Shown here: in pieces, positions 1-11,239 of the stretch | Layout of the letters: each line of letters opens with the position of its first letter | Position numbering within the stretch: the stretch's first letter is position 1 | Origin: Glomus cerebriforme | Taxonomy: Eukaryota > Glomeromycota > Glomeromycetes > Glomerales > Glomeraceae | Reading direction: 5' to 3' | Assembly: GCA_003550305.1 (NCBI GenBank) | Contig: QKYT01000360.1 | Location: 90,650 to 117,023, forward strand | DNA: 26,374 nucleotides | Notes under the pieces: generated by a model | Database searches by the model: none | Told to the model about the DNA's origin: nothing | The model's input: only the letters and a program-made list of their open reading frames with translations | Made by a program: the position numbers and the translations under genes

Positions 1-1069
1 TTTTTTTTTTATTGAAAGGATAACGCGGTTCGATCATATTAATTTTTCCCTGATCCCTCGACAGTAGCTTAGGCTAATATCTCTTAAAGAGTAGCAGCTG
101 TCAGGTTTTTCTAGACATAGATATAGAGTAGCGATTATATATAGCGGGTTTACCATGGTTTATCTGTCTTCTTAATCTTTTCCTGTATCTTTGCTGTACA
201 CCTTAAAAATAAAAATAAAAATAAAATAAAATAATTCCCCTTTTTTTTCTCGATCAAATACTCAAATTAATCCCATAAATATATTGAATGTAATGAATTA
301 TACTTGGGTTAATACATTTGATTCTAGTATTAATATCACTCAACCACAACCATTAAAATGAAAATTATAATTGGATCATTATATGGGGTTATAGATATCG
401 CAATTATAATTGTAGGCTTGTAGCATTTTGTATTTTATAAATGGAAGAAAAAAATTTCTTTTTAAAAAAATTATATAGAAAATGCTAATTTAACTTAAAT
501 TCTTCTAAATAATTTTAAAATTTGTTAAAATAATATATGACTTTGAATAAGTATTGATTTTTTTCGCTCGAATTACTCGAATTGCGTGAATATGTGAATC
601 ACGTGGATTGCACGTGGCAAACAATTGTAATATCATAATTATTGTCAAACAGCAAAGACGCAAAGGCTTTGAAACTGCGTTCATTTATTATATTTGTAAT
701 TATTTATTATAATTATAGATTATTATCTCATAGTAACACATGGCGATCAATGGTAGTACACTCATCCTTTTTATAAATTTCATTATGACTGGTTCTGATA
801 TTTCGCGAATATTACATAATTATATACTAATACATAACGCGTATTATGACTCATATGTACCATTATGCTTTACTTGGCTAGCCCATTAGCCCATGATTAT
901 AAATTTGGGAATAAAAATAAACAAATAAATCTAAATTAAGTAGTAAACTTATAATAGGTTCTCATGACACATCCTTTGTAAATTTTATAAAAGGTAAAAT
1001 ATAAATACCTACTATTTTTTTAAACTAGATTCACTGGATTCTCTTTTCAAACTTTTAAACTTTTAAACT
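1..1069. other. AT-rich intergenic DNA, no gene recognised
   Basis: No frame on either strand carries a recognisable domain or a long open stretch here. The stretch opens with a run of ten T and contains an A-rich microsatellite of AAAAT/AAAT units at about 205-234. It is otherwise ordinary AT-rich spacer DNA. The first 200 bases are slightly richer in G and C than the rest and could be the edge of a feature that lies outside the window, but nothing identifies it. Confidence 0.5.
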
Positions 1070-1160
1070 TCTCTCTCTCTCTCTATGAACACTTTCTCTC
1101 TCTCTATGAACACTTTTCTCTCTCTCTATAAACTTTTCTCTCTTTCTATAATTTTATTTT
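1070..1160. repeat. CT-rich minisatellite
   Basis: Three to four degenerate tandem units of about 22 bp are visible. Each is a CTCTCTCTCTCT tract followed by ATGAACACTTT or ATAAACTTTT. It lies just upstream of the first double-hairpin repeat. No gene is attached, and it is best read as simple replication-slippage sequence. Confidence 0.8.
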
Positions 1161-1201
1161 TTTCTCTTAAAACTAGATTCTCCCTTTAACCTCCTTCTTT
1201 A

Positions 1202-1426
1202 TCTTTCCTTATACTGTATATAGAGTCTTCCTCGTATCAGGCAAGGAAGGTCCAGCCGATAGTCGAGTATCTTCTATCTGGCTGGTTTGATTTTTTTTAA
1301 ATTCCTTTAAACTTCCTCTTATCTTCCTTATACTGTATATAGAGTCTTTCTCGTATCAGGCAAGGAAAGACCGGTTAGATAGTCGAGTATCTCTCCTATC
1401 TGCGGTTTGGTTTAGATTAGAATTCC
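1202..1426. repeat. Dispersed double-hairpin repeat, locus A (two tandem modules)
   Basis: Two modules (about 1202-1290 and 1321-1426) share the core TTCCTTATACTGTATATAGA, then a CTCGTATCAGGCAAGGAA stretch. In each, TTCCTT pairs with AAGGAA and CTG with CAG around a short loop. A second hairpin follows: CCAGCC-GATA against TATC-t-GGCTGG in module 1, and ACCG plus AGATAG against CTATCT plus CGGT in module 2. The spacer between modules is a T-run plus AAATTCCTTTAAACTTCC. The same double module recurs at 7208-7430. This fits a transposable-element end or a structured non-coding unit; no family is identified. Confidence 0.75.
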
Positions 1427-2230
1427 CCTTTACTTTCATCCTTAGTATTTTATCATAACGTGGAGGTAGCTCTGTAATGATATGTAAAGTGAACAAAGAA
1501 CAGCAAAAAGAAGACAATCAAAACGATCTACAGACCTAGAAGATAAGATTATTAAAAGGTATTCCATATTTTCAGAGAGAAAGAGACCAAAAGATATAAA
1601 AAAAAGAAGAAATTGAAAATAAATTATGAAGAAGAAACANCAAACAACCTTAAAGAACTTAATGATAATGGAAGAACTACAATAACAGAAGATTTATGTG
1701 AAAACAAACAAATTAGCATGTTTCCTTAAAGACACGAAATAAAAAATGGTGTTGCATGGATTAAGGATAGAGAAAAAAAAATAGAAACGAAATCATTCAA
1801 AACAAAAAAATTATAATGAAAAGAGGGAATAGAGTGAAAAAAAAAGAATCAGAACTTCACAATGAACAATTTGTTTGCTGTTGTAATCTCAAGGCAATTG
1901 CTATGGATTTTCCATCAGATGCGTTGATATTATATATTTGCAGATAATACAGTCAGCTTTTAGAGATCATGTAAAAACAATTCTAATTGGAAAATTATTT
2001 ATTAATNTGTATATTAATNACTAGGAANTGATAATTCGTCAAATTCTATCTAGAAAGGAAGATATTATACAGAAGAAATGTATATTTGTGGGAGAGAAAA
2101 GTACTGTAAAAGCACATGTATGGAAATGACATAATGACAGAAATTTGGCATTAATAGAAAATATTTTGGAAATGTATGAAAACATAAGATTAAAAACAAC
2201 AACAAATGAATCAGATAAAGTAATAAGCAA
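1427..2230. other. A-rich, possibly decayed element body next to locus A
   Basis: The sequence after the hairpin modules is purine-rich (AAAGAAGA-type) with short open stretches on the plus strand broken by stops. It contains four isolated N bases (about 1640, 2007, 2019, 2028). A similar purine-rich stretch follows the second copy of the hairpin repeat at 7.43-8.15 kb. That parallel suggests both are remains of one element family, but no protein domain could be recognised. The 63-codon minus-strand open frame at 2039-2230 looks like chance. Confidence 0.3.
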
Positions 2231-4389
2231 TATTTGATAAAGATAGTAAAATTAATAATTTATTTAGAATATATTAGAAATATAAAAATAAATATAACTA
2301 GAAATACTGATATTACTAATAATATAATATATATAACAAGACTGTAATATTTTATTTGAAATTTTTAAATAATTAACAAATAAAATTTTTTATAAATATA
2401 TATATATTTAATTTTAAATATATGTACAATCATTTAGGAAATTTATTATTAAATATTATAATATAATAGTAATGCTGAAAAAAAAAGTTAATATGAATAC
2501 AACAATTATATTCAAATAAATAAAAGTTTTATAAGATTATTTCCTTTCCAAAATCTTTTTCCTACCATCCAATATTTTAAAAAAGGTCTGTTTAAAGTAT
2601 CATCTATATTTATAATTGTTGTATATATATATATCATTTAAAACTCGTTCCTTTGTGAATAATGTGTAAAAATTAAAATTTTTCTTGTTTATTTGGTCAG
2701 CTCTCCAAAAAATTTATTCCAAACATCCTGTATTTAATGTGTGAAATAATAATATGGCAGGTAATTTTCAGAGTATAAATCTAAGGTAATATTTTATAAT
2801 TTAAAAACACATAATTTTACAATGATAACTTCTTTTCATTTATTACAAATTTTTGTACAAAGAAATCCATCTCTTATTCGACCAAGAAATATAATAGTTT
2901 ATCCATTATACTAGTCTAGAATTTTCTGTTGGTAATACGAAAAATTATTTCATATGTTTGTTAAGAATTTTCAATTAACACAAAAGACCGTTGGAAGATC
3001 CTTATCGAAAGGTTATTTATTGATAATGGAAGTGCCATTTAAGTATTTGAAGCATTTTATCATAAAAGATGGAAAGGATACAGAGGTACTATACATTGTA
3101 ACAAATATGCGGAACATGCGCCAGCAACTTTGCATGTCACCTTTACTACAACGCAGGTGTGCGTCGTACCTGTACCAATCAAATATATAATCATGATAGC
3201 AACAAACCGGTTATTTTCCGGAAAATAGTTACTATTCAGAACAAGTTTAAATTAAATTCTAGTTTTATTAAAATAATTGATATAAATTAATTACTATTCA
3301 TGTTAAATATTATTTCGTAGATCGATTTGGTCGTGAATAATCCATATCAGAAAAGATAAATCAAAGTGCATATTTGTTATATCAACATAAGACAAATCTG
3401 AAGAAACTAGGTTATACCTTACTTTCACCATTCTTTACAGAGAATGGAGGGGAGAGGACTGGGAGAGGGATAGTTCACTAATTGTTTAGTGTCTTGAGAT
3501 GATATAATATTGGAAATTTCTTTTTACTTTAACTAATTTTTATCCGTTCACCCAAATAATAAAATAATATCTCTTTGGTGACTGCGATCTAACCAAAAGA
3601 AACCCACCAATAATCGTTCTGCACAGTAAATGATATATTTACTGCGCATTTTACTACGCTTGCGCTAATTTTTTGATAATTTGTTCTCGTGGAAATTTTT
3701 AAAAGTATGTTAGTTGTAAAAGTGAATATTTATAATTATTATTTTTTTTTTGTGGAATTTTATTTACACCACTAGCTCCAGACTCAATTTTTCCATTTCC
3801 ATTTGCTTAAAATATTATTCTTTAAAGAAAAACTTATCAAATGGTATATTTTATATTTAATGTGAATTAAAAATCTTTTCAATCAACGGTTGACACAGAT
3901 TACAGGTAACTACTTGCCATGCCAATGATGAGATCAAAGGGACTACATAAAATTTCGACAAAAGTTTTTTAACAACATAGAAAAATTTCTTTTTTTTTTC
4001 GGATGGAGTATTATACTCTTTCTGAATATAAAAAAATTCTGTATGATAATAAAGTATTTTCAAAATTTATAAAATGTTAGAGAGGGAGAATTTTTTATAT
4101 TGGTACAGTCAGCATGTTCTAAACATATAATAATTTTTAATAATATGTTTTTAACGATTAGAAATAAGATAATTTATAAAAATATAAATTTGAATTACTT
4201 CAAATTATTTATAAATTTTAATATTTCATCAATATACTCTAAATATGTAGCGTTATTTAAGCATTTAAAATCTTTCTTGCAATAAAAATAATAATAGTTT
4301 ATAATAATTTGCAAAATTCATAAAAATATACTTTATTGATAAATTAATTTTAAAGATATAATCAACTTTACATATATTTTAGCTTCTTT
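2231..4389. other. AT-rich intergenic DNA
   Basis: No domain, tRNA or convincing exon pattern was seen. A 78-codon open frame at 2954-3190 has no recognisable motif and no intron pattern, and is not called. A short GC-richer patch lies at about 3110-3170. Poly-T and poly-A tracts are frequent. Confidence 0.5.
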
Positions 4390-4956
4390 AGCCTAGATAG
4401 ATGCACACTACTAAAATAATAGAGAAAAAACAAAGTAAAATTTAATGCTCACCTTAATTCATCATATCTTTTCGTTATATATGATCCACGAGAAATTTCA
4501 ATTGATAATTCATCTGATAAACTAATCTAATTTAAATCATAAATAAGCTGCAACCTAGACCAGCCGGGAGACATGGGCATATGCTATGGGTTCGTCACGT
4601 TTCCAACGAACCAAGGTCGTCTACAGTTGCAACTAGCCCTAGTGGAAGGCCCCCTTTACCCTACCGCCACTAGTAACTTTCGGGTAAAGGTAGAAACTAT
4701 CCTAAGTGGTAGAATAAAGGGTGATACTTACCTATCTGCTAAAAACCACATTTAAATCTAGAAATTACCAATTTGCAAATCCTAAAAAACGAAATACAAT
4801 TATATAAAGATTATTCAACGAATGCTTGATTTAACTTACCAAATAGAAAAAAATCTTCATTTAATTTATTACGGTAAAACTAAAAAAAAAAATTAATGAA
4901 CATTAATATTATTCAAAATCGTGGATTTATTTAGTAGTGTGCAATATATCTAGGCT
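4390..4956. mobile_element. Non-autonomous element with terminal inverted repeats (MITE-like)
   Basis: The left end reads GCCTAGATAGATGCACACTA followed by CTAAA. The reverse complement of the right end reads GCCTAGATATATTGCACACT followed by ACTAAA. This gives inverted ends of about 25-28 bp with only a few differences, spaced about 567 bp apart. Flanking triplets are TTA on the left and TCA on the right, compatible with a decayed 3-bp target duplication of PIF/Harbinger type. No transposase frame is inside. The centre holds the GC-rich island described separately. Confidence 0.65.
4551..4745. other. GC-rich, strongly foldable island inside the inverted-repeat element
   Basis: This stretch is far richer in G and C than its surroundings. 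It holds GGTTCGT/ACGAACC (4589-4595 with 4606-4612), the perfect palindrome AGTTGCAACT (4625-4634), CTAGTGG/CCACTAG (4639-4645 with 4667-4673) and CTTTACCC/GGGTAAAG (4654-4661 with 4682-4689). The last two pairs interleave, which is the arrangement of a pseudoknot or of two alternative folds. A 60-codon open frame on the plus strand (4573-4755) has no known motif. It could be a structured non-coding RNA, a captured fragment or an element core. Confidence 0.5.
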
Positions 4957-7207
4957 CAAGAGTGGCCATTAGTCTTTTTTTTTTTTGCTTGAAAAGTGTG
5001 GCTAAATAATGTATAAAATATTATTTGTTATTTAATTTTAATACTTTCAATTTTTTTTTAAAAAAAAATATATATCATAATAAGAGAAAGAAGAGAAAAG
5101 GGCTCACTATTCAAATTGTAAAGTATTCCGTTTTCCATTTATTTATCTATTTAATATTGTGATATTACATTTTTAATGTAATAACCAATTTAGTAAGGTT
5201 AATAGAGAGAGCAGAGCGAGAATAAAGTGAAGAGAAATAGAAAGGAAGGGTATTTATATGTTGAAATTTTTTTTTTTTTTTTTTGTGATTTATTATCGTT
5301 GATGACTCAACATAATTAGTTTATAAATATGAGTAATAATTATATATGATCAAGTTTATTACTAAGTGATTAAATATTAAATTATTTATTAATTACACGT
5401 GTAATAGATAATCTTTCAATCCAACTATGAATAATTATTGTCATTCTAAGCTACAATTAATACATGACGATATCTTTCATTTTTTGAGTGGACTTGGCTT
5501 TTTTTGGTTAGTGTGTATAATATATTTGCCACTATCACGCTCTTATTAACGAAAAAAACGATGGATATTATATTAGATTCCATCTTTCAACTTTACCAAC
5601 GTATAAATATACACTTTGCTCAGATTCTAATAACAAGTCAAATGCTTTTTTTTCGTCTCTTTATATTCCATCCATATACAAATCGCTAAATAAAATTAAA
5701 AATAATGATAATAAATATTTTCCAATAACTATATTTTTAGTTCTTAACGAATTAAATTCTTAAATTAGTTATTTATAATACTTGATTAGATGTCAGTTTT
5801 AAATATTACTATTCTAAGCAAATAAATGATTTTTTTGTAATATTTCTTGTAATAATTGTCAAAAAAATAAAACTATCGCATAAATCGCGACTAAATTTAC
5901 GGAATTGTACTAATTGTACTTAACTCTAAATTGTCAAATTAAATATTTTATTTCATTATTTCATTATTTAATATAAAAAATTAAAAATCAAAATTAATGA
6001 TCAATAACACTACATTACACTAACCTCCCTATTAGTTTACTCTTTTTTTTTTTTTTTTTTTACCAAAAAAAAGGAACTCCTTTTTGGGACGCGACTTTGT
6101 TTTTTCGTTTCTCGGGATTTATGGGATTTTCCAATGGATAATTTAAACTCAGCTTTGGAAGTTTCATTTACATCACAAGAAGCTTAAGTTTCACGACAAA
6201 AATATATAAAAATAAAACTAATTATAATTAAGATTGAATGTTTATAATAACCAAAACCATCTTAATAATATCTATTTATATTAAGGTATTAGGAGTATTA
6301 TAGTCTTTTTCAAATTTATAAAATAGATGAAAAAATGACCAGATGAAAAGTTAAATTAGCTTATCAATTACCATTAACTCTATTATCATCTTTTAATATG
6401 TGCTATTAATATACAGTATATAAATTACTTTAATATATTATATATGTACTCTTTAAATAAACACGACAAAATTATATTTTAATGAAAGTTTCCAATAAGT
6501 ATAATTCAGTTAAAATTCTGAAATTCAAAAAATTATAAATTTGATGGTTTAAATAAACGATTTTTTTTTTTTAAAAAAAAAAGAAATTATATATGATATT
6601 TTTTTTTCAATTTAATCTAAAGTAGAAACAAAAATGAAAAAATTTTTACTTTTTTTTTTGTGATGAAACCATCATACAATAAATATATATTGCCAGCATT
6701 GAGATTTGTAAATTTGAAATGCGAAAATATGATTAGTAAGAAATCAGATGATACATCTTATTCCATGAAATCAAAAAATAATAATCATAAGTCTGATTAT
6801 TATGATGAATGGGCTACAACAGGTTAATACATATTGCGACAATTAGTTGCGAATTTTGAATATTAGGGAGAAATCATGAGTCATTGACAAACTTTTCATG
6901 TGAACAAATAGCAATGATCGNAATTTTGCGTAATGTAATNTATTATTATATTATTGATAATTTTGACTCATTTTTATATTCTTAATATTTTTAATTATAT
7001 AAATACCTCCAAAATTCCAAAGTAAGATGTTTTATCATATGAATTTTAAAGAAATAAACTCTTTTATTTCATTTTTCAATCCTATCCTTCCTATCCTTGG
7101 AGCTCATTCACCTTATTTTAAAAATACATTATCAGAAAGAAGGATTACTACCTAATTATTATTCAAAATTTATTTTCTCTCTATCCTTTTTAACAAATAT
7201 TCCCTCT
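4957..7207. other. AT-rich intergenic DNA with T/A junction tracts
   Basis: No gene is recognised. Visible items are a T9-A9 junction at 5051-5068, a perfect 14-bp palindrome ATTACACGTGTAAT at 5392-5405, a long T run near 6043-6061, and a T12-A10 junction at 6561-6582. A 54-codon open frame at 6663-6827 lacks any recognisable domain. N bases occur at about 6921 and 6940, close to the next repeat locus. Confidence 0.5.
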
Positions 7208-7430
7208 TATCTTCCTTATACTGTATATGAGGTCTTCCTCATATCAGGCAAGGAAACCAGTAATACCAGTCAGTTAGTTGAATATCTTCTATCTGGCGGG
7301 TTTGGTATTTTTTTTTTAAAATTCCTTTAAATTTCCTTTTCTCTTCCTTATACTGTATATGAGGTCTTCTTCATATCAGGCAAGGAAAGACTGGTCAGAT
7401 CTGGCTGGTTTGGTTTAGACTAGAATTATA
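7208..7430. repeat. Dispersed double-hairpin repeat, locus B (two tandem modules)
   Basis: This is the second locus of the family seen at 1202-1426, with the same two-module layout and the same spacer (T run plus AAATTCCTTTAAATTTCC). Here the inner hairpin is perfect in module 1: ATATGAGG-TCTT-CCTCATAT, enclosed by TTCCTT and AAGGAA. Module 2 has CTTC in the right arm, which still pairs through G-T. Locus A reads TAGAG/CTCGTAT at the same place. The second hairpin is weaker here than in locus A. Both loci end in TTTGGTTTAGAYTAGAATT. Confidence 0.75.
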
Positions 7431-8250
7431 TTGACTACTTTATTTATGAGCCCATGTAATACAACACTCTTCCAGACTTGGAGAAAAATGAAGATTTAAT
7501 GATTTTAAAGAGAAATTTGGATTCATTTTATGGACATAAATAAAGCTTAATAACTCAGGCAGAAACTGATGAAAAAAAAGACACCAAGAAGAAAAGATAA
7601 TAAACCTAATGATAGATATTTTAATAACGAAACAAATAATTTAATAATAAATGACAAATTTACTGAAGAATTCACTGTAGGAGGAGGATTAAATGAAATC
7701 CATTAACAGTTGCTTCTTTACAACCAATACTGTAGAAATTTAATGGAATCTGTGTGAATTGAAAGAAGAAGGAAACCAAAGTGTTTGGGTTCTGGGGCGT
7801 AAGGCTGAAACTTAAAGGAAGGACACCAATGATTGAACAAATAGGCATAGCAAAAAGAATGAGCCAACATATAATAAATTGATGAAACAAACATAAAAGG
7901 AGATTCAGCACAGGAAATTTTACAATTTAGAGTTTATATCAAATTTAAGATAAATCCAGGAAAATTTGAATTATGAACAAAAAAGGNGAAATCATAATAA
8001 ATCAAATAAATAAATATAGGAGTAAATTGATAAAAAACGAATAGTCAGAATCTTATGTGTAATATGAAAAGAATATTTATAGGTGTATGGGTGGGTTAAA
8101 GGACAAGAAATGAGTATAACAACAAAAATCAGAAATAGATATATGATAAATAAATACAAATAGTTATTATTTTGGAAAATATACTAATTAAATGAAATTC
8201 TTTATTCAAATAATTTTTTTCAATTATTATTAATAGAAATTAAATGATTT
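7431..8250. other. Purine-rich, possibly decayed element body next to locus B
   Basis: Plus-strand translation gives short Lys/Asn-rich stretches interrupted by many stops, for example around 7570-7700. The region resembles in texture the sequence following locus A and contains an N at about 7987. It could be the remains of an element-encoded protein, but no conserved motif is visible and coding origin is not established. The 79-codon minus-strand frame at 7672-7911 is treated as chance. Confidence 0.25.
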
Positions 8251-10220
8251 TTCTCTATTCAGAGTACAATCAATACCAAATTGATAAAGAAATCTCATAA
8301 ATCTTGTAAGCTAAGTTTACTTCTTCATGATTATCATCACTTCAAGAATAGAATAAATTTTTTCTGAAACTGAGATATCGAATTTCATCGTCAATACAAA
8401 ATTACAAATGTAAGTCATTATAAACCACGTGAAAACTTTTTTTTTTTTAAAAAAAAGCGGGTCAAAATTAAGCGTGTGAAATTTTCAATAAGTTATATTC
8501 AATATAATTATATAATTGATTCTGCAGTAGTCATCAATTGATAGTGGAGGAAAGTAATAAACGAGGTTATAAATTTTTAATATTGAAAACCGGTTCCAAA
8601 GAGCAAAACCGGCTCTAAACTTTAGTCAAAATATTGATTATAAAGTCAATGGAATAGATTTAATTATTATGCATGATCCATTTGTCGTCAAAATAATTAT
8701 TGATAATATTTATCGTATTTACTTTAAATTGTTATCCGCAAAAAAAAACTCCGGATCTTATGAATTTAGTTGTTTTTATAACGAGTTAATGTGACAAAAT
8801 CCGATTTTCAATGTTGTTATGTTATTTATGTATTGTAGACGAACTTTTTTTTTTTGCATTTTTATTGTTTTTTTACAACATGGAGTTTTAAATTCGAACT
8901 GAAAAAATTGAGATCGATTAAAATACAGAACATTATTACAAAGCTACACTAACGCTAACGGTTTGCCAAAAGAAAATTATATGCTTCGACTTAACCTACA
9001 TAACCAATATATATCTGGTAAATTGTAAATATTCATAATACAATTTAAAGTAAAACTTTTTAAAATAATTTCTCTTTTTATCATGTTAACTGTTAACTTT
9101 CGCAATATTATTTCCATTCGTGATTATAAAAATTGTAATGATGATTTTCTTAATACTATTATCCCAAAACATTGGTCAACTAAAAATAGTGTTAGAATAA
9201 AATCATAATTTATTTGCATATGTTCTTATGTATGATGCTGTCGTGAAGCAAAATGAATACAAATCTCTATGATGATGAAATTACGCGCCGAGCATTCCGA
9301 TCTTTAATTTAGAAATAAGAAAAAATAGAAGAGATTTACTTTCGTAATAATTTCTAAATTAAAAATATATCAATAATGATTGAAAGAACAGTTTAGTACT
9401 AATAAAATTTCGAAATTTAATTGGATAAAAAGTTGTTCATGGGCTAAACAATGCCATTGTCTTTTTTCCACATAAAAAAAATGATTTTCTTTGGCATCTT
9501 CTTTGCAGAGAAACCTGGTATTTTAAAATCTAGCCGTTACGAGGTAGATCTAAATTTTACATCGATCATGTGACAGAATGTTAAGTTTTTAATTTTCATA
9601 AAAATTTTATTAATAAATAGTTTCTAAACAGTAGCAAACCTTTATTAGATAATATGAATTGAATATTTTCTAAGATTAATAATATATCTAGTATTTATTG
9701 TATTTTGTATTACATTATTAAGGTTTTTTAGGTCATTAATGCTTTAATTTTTAAGCATATTTGTAAATTAATATTTATAATATATATATATATTTGCTGT
9801 GACTTCGGATAATAATAATACTAGCCTCTGGGTTATAGATTGTTTGTCTTAAATAGTCTAATTAGTTAAATCGCGTGAAATGTAATACGCGAAACTATAC
9901 ATAAATAATAGTCTAAATGTATTTTATATTGAAAAAAAAGGATTGATTTTATTTCACATGAGAAAATTGAAGATAAATATTTTGAAAGCACATGTAATCA
10001 TGCAATGTTTTCGTTTTGAATTATTGTTTAACTAAAAAAGTTTCGCATAACCCACAGTTTTAATACGGTTACTTCCGAAATAAAATGATTTTTATTGTTT
10101 TTTACTTTTTTTGAATCAACAAAAAGAAGAATTTAGCCAAATAATGATTATTTTTTTTGTATTTCCTTTTCATAAAATTTTTTCATAAATTTACATAAAA
10201 AATAATTTTTGATCATAAAA
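8251..10220. other. AT-rich intergenic DNA
   Basis: No gene, RNA or repeat family was identified. A T12-A8 junction lies at 8437-8456 and a TA microsatellite at about 9780-9794. Poly-T runs are frequent toward the right end, just upstream of the ML-domain pseudogene. Confidence 0.5.
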
Positions 10221-10620
10221 ATGAACCGTATCATCATATTTGGTATTTTTTTTTTTTGGTTTTCGCATCACTCGTAACATCAATTCCACATAAATGTCAA
10301 GATCAATTCAATGGTTATAAACAATGTAAATACTATTACTTCATTCAGTTATAGTCCCAATCCAATTATGGTGGGTCAATTAGTTACTGTTCGTATTGCT
10401 GAAGAGGTGACCGAAATTATTGAACCAATTGGTTTCATTTACGGGATATGTTAAGAACGAACCAAACAAAGTGGCATTCCATCATGAACCTGATTTTTGT
10501 AAATTATTTGCTGAACCAAGTGGATTCAAATGCCCAATGGAAAAGGGTAATTTTAATCTCTCCGAAACTTGACTTGTAGAAAATGACCTAAAAATGCTGA
10601 AATTGATTACGATTTTAACG
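10221..10620 (+). pseudogene. ML-domain (MD-2-related lipid recognition) secreted protein, decayed
   Basis: The ATG at 10221 begins MNRIIIFGIFFF. After a one-base slip in a 12-T run it continues LVFASLVTSIP, together a secretory signal peptide. HKCQDQFNGYKQCK follows, then in another frame YSPNPIMVGQLVTVRI (from 10350), stopping at 10452. A third frame carries GYVKNEPNK and DFCKLFAEPSGFKCPMEKGN, stopping at 10570. SYSPNP, the V-G-Q strand and the FC...EPSGF-CP block are the pattern I associate with the fungal ML/NPC2-like family, which binds lipids such as sterols and is secreted or vacuolar. At least three frame changes make an active product unlikely; weak traces (PKNAEID) persist to about 10620. 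Confidence 0.75.
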
Positions 10621-11239
10621 TTTCTGGTACGTTTAATACATTTTTTATTTTATAATGTTTTGATTTTATTCATTAAAAATATTTGCATGATATTAATATC
10701 AATATTATTTATATTTTATACAATTTTAAATCCAGATAATAAAATTTTTGTCATGTCTCAATGGACCAATAAAGGTTTCTTATCCTTGAATACAAATTTT
10801 AGGTTATAGCTATTTGATAACCTCAAATTTATATCATGTACCGTTCAATTTATTTTTTAATATTTCATAATTTTAAATTACACTCATAATGTACTTATAA
10901 TGTATTGATGACATGATAAATCTTTTTAAATATCTAATAAATGATTTTCTATCGGACAATTCTACTTAACATTGTTGTACCCCAGGTTTAGTTCCAAGTT
11001 ATTATTCTTGTTATTCTTTGTTATTCTTATATTCTATTTACAAAAAGAAAGAGCTTACTGTCTAAATTCCCCATCTTCAAAACATAAAGAACCACTATCA
11101 TAAAAAAATTTTTTTTTGAGAATGAAATTAATGAGAAAGAAAATAAAAAGAAAACCTACTAAGTTATTTCCACCTTAATGTTTTTAATTAAAGAAACCTT
11201 CCAAAAGAAAGGCGAACAAAAGATAATAAAGTTACTAAA
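10621..11239. other. AT-rich spacer downstream of the ML pseudogene
   Basis: The 71-codon frame at 10594-10809 is a run of hydrophobic codons in AT-rich DNA overlapping the pseudogene tail, and is not supported as a gene. Short repeats of TTATTCTTGTTATTC occur near 11000-11030. Nothing else is recognised. Confidence 0.45.

Noticed and set aside
2954..3190. 78-codon open frame on the plus strand
   Set aside because: It has no recognisable motif, no splice-linked neighbours and a mixed composition. In this AT-rich DNA a single frame of that length is weak evidence.
4573..4755. 60-codon frame in the GC-rich island as a gene
   Set aside because: Higher GC lowers stop frequency, the stretch is dominated by inverted repeats, and no domain is visible. 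A structured or captured sequence explains it better.
6663..6827. 54-codon open frame beginning MKPSYNKYILPALRF
   Set aside because: It looked mildly protein-like, but there is no known domain and no extension by splicing. It stays unsupported.
7672..7911. 79-codon minus-strand frame
   Set aside because: It is hydrophobic, lies opposite purine-rich repeat-like DNA, and shows no family pattern.
10594..10809. 71-codon frame starting MLKLITILTFLVR, read as a signal peptide
   Set aside because: It begins inside the decayed 3' part of the ML pseudogene, and its hydrophobicity follows from T-rich codons.
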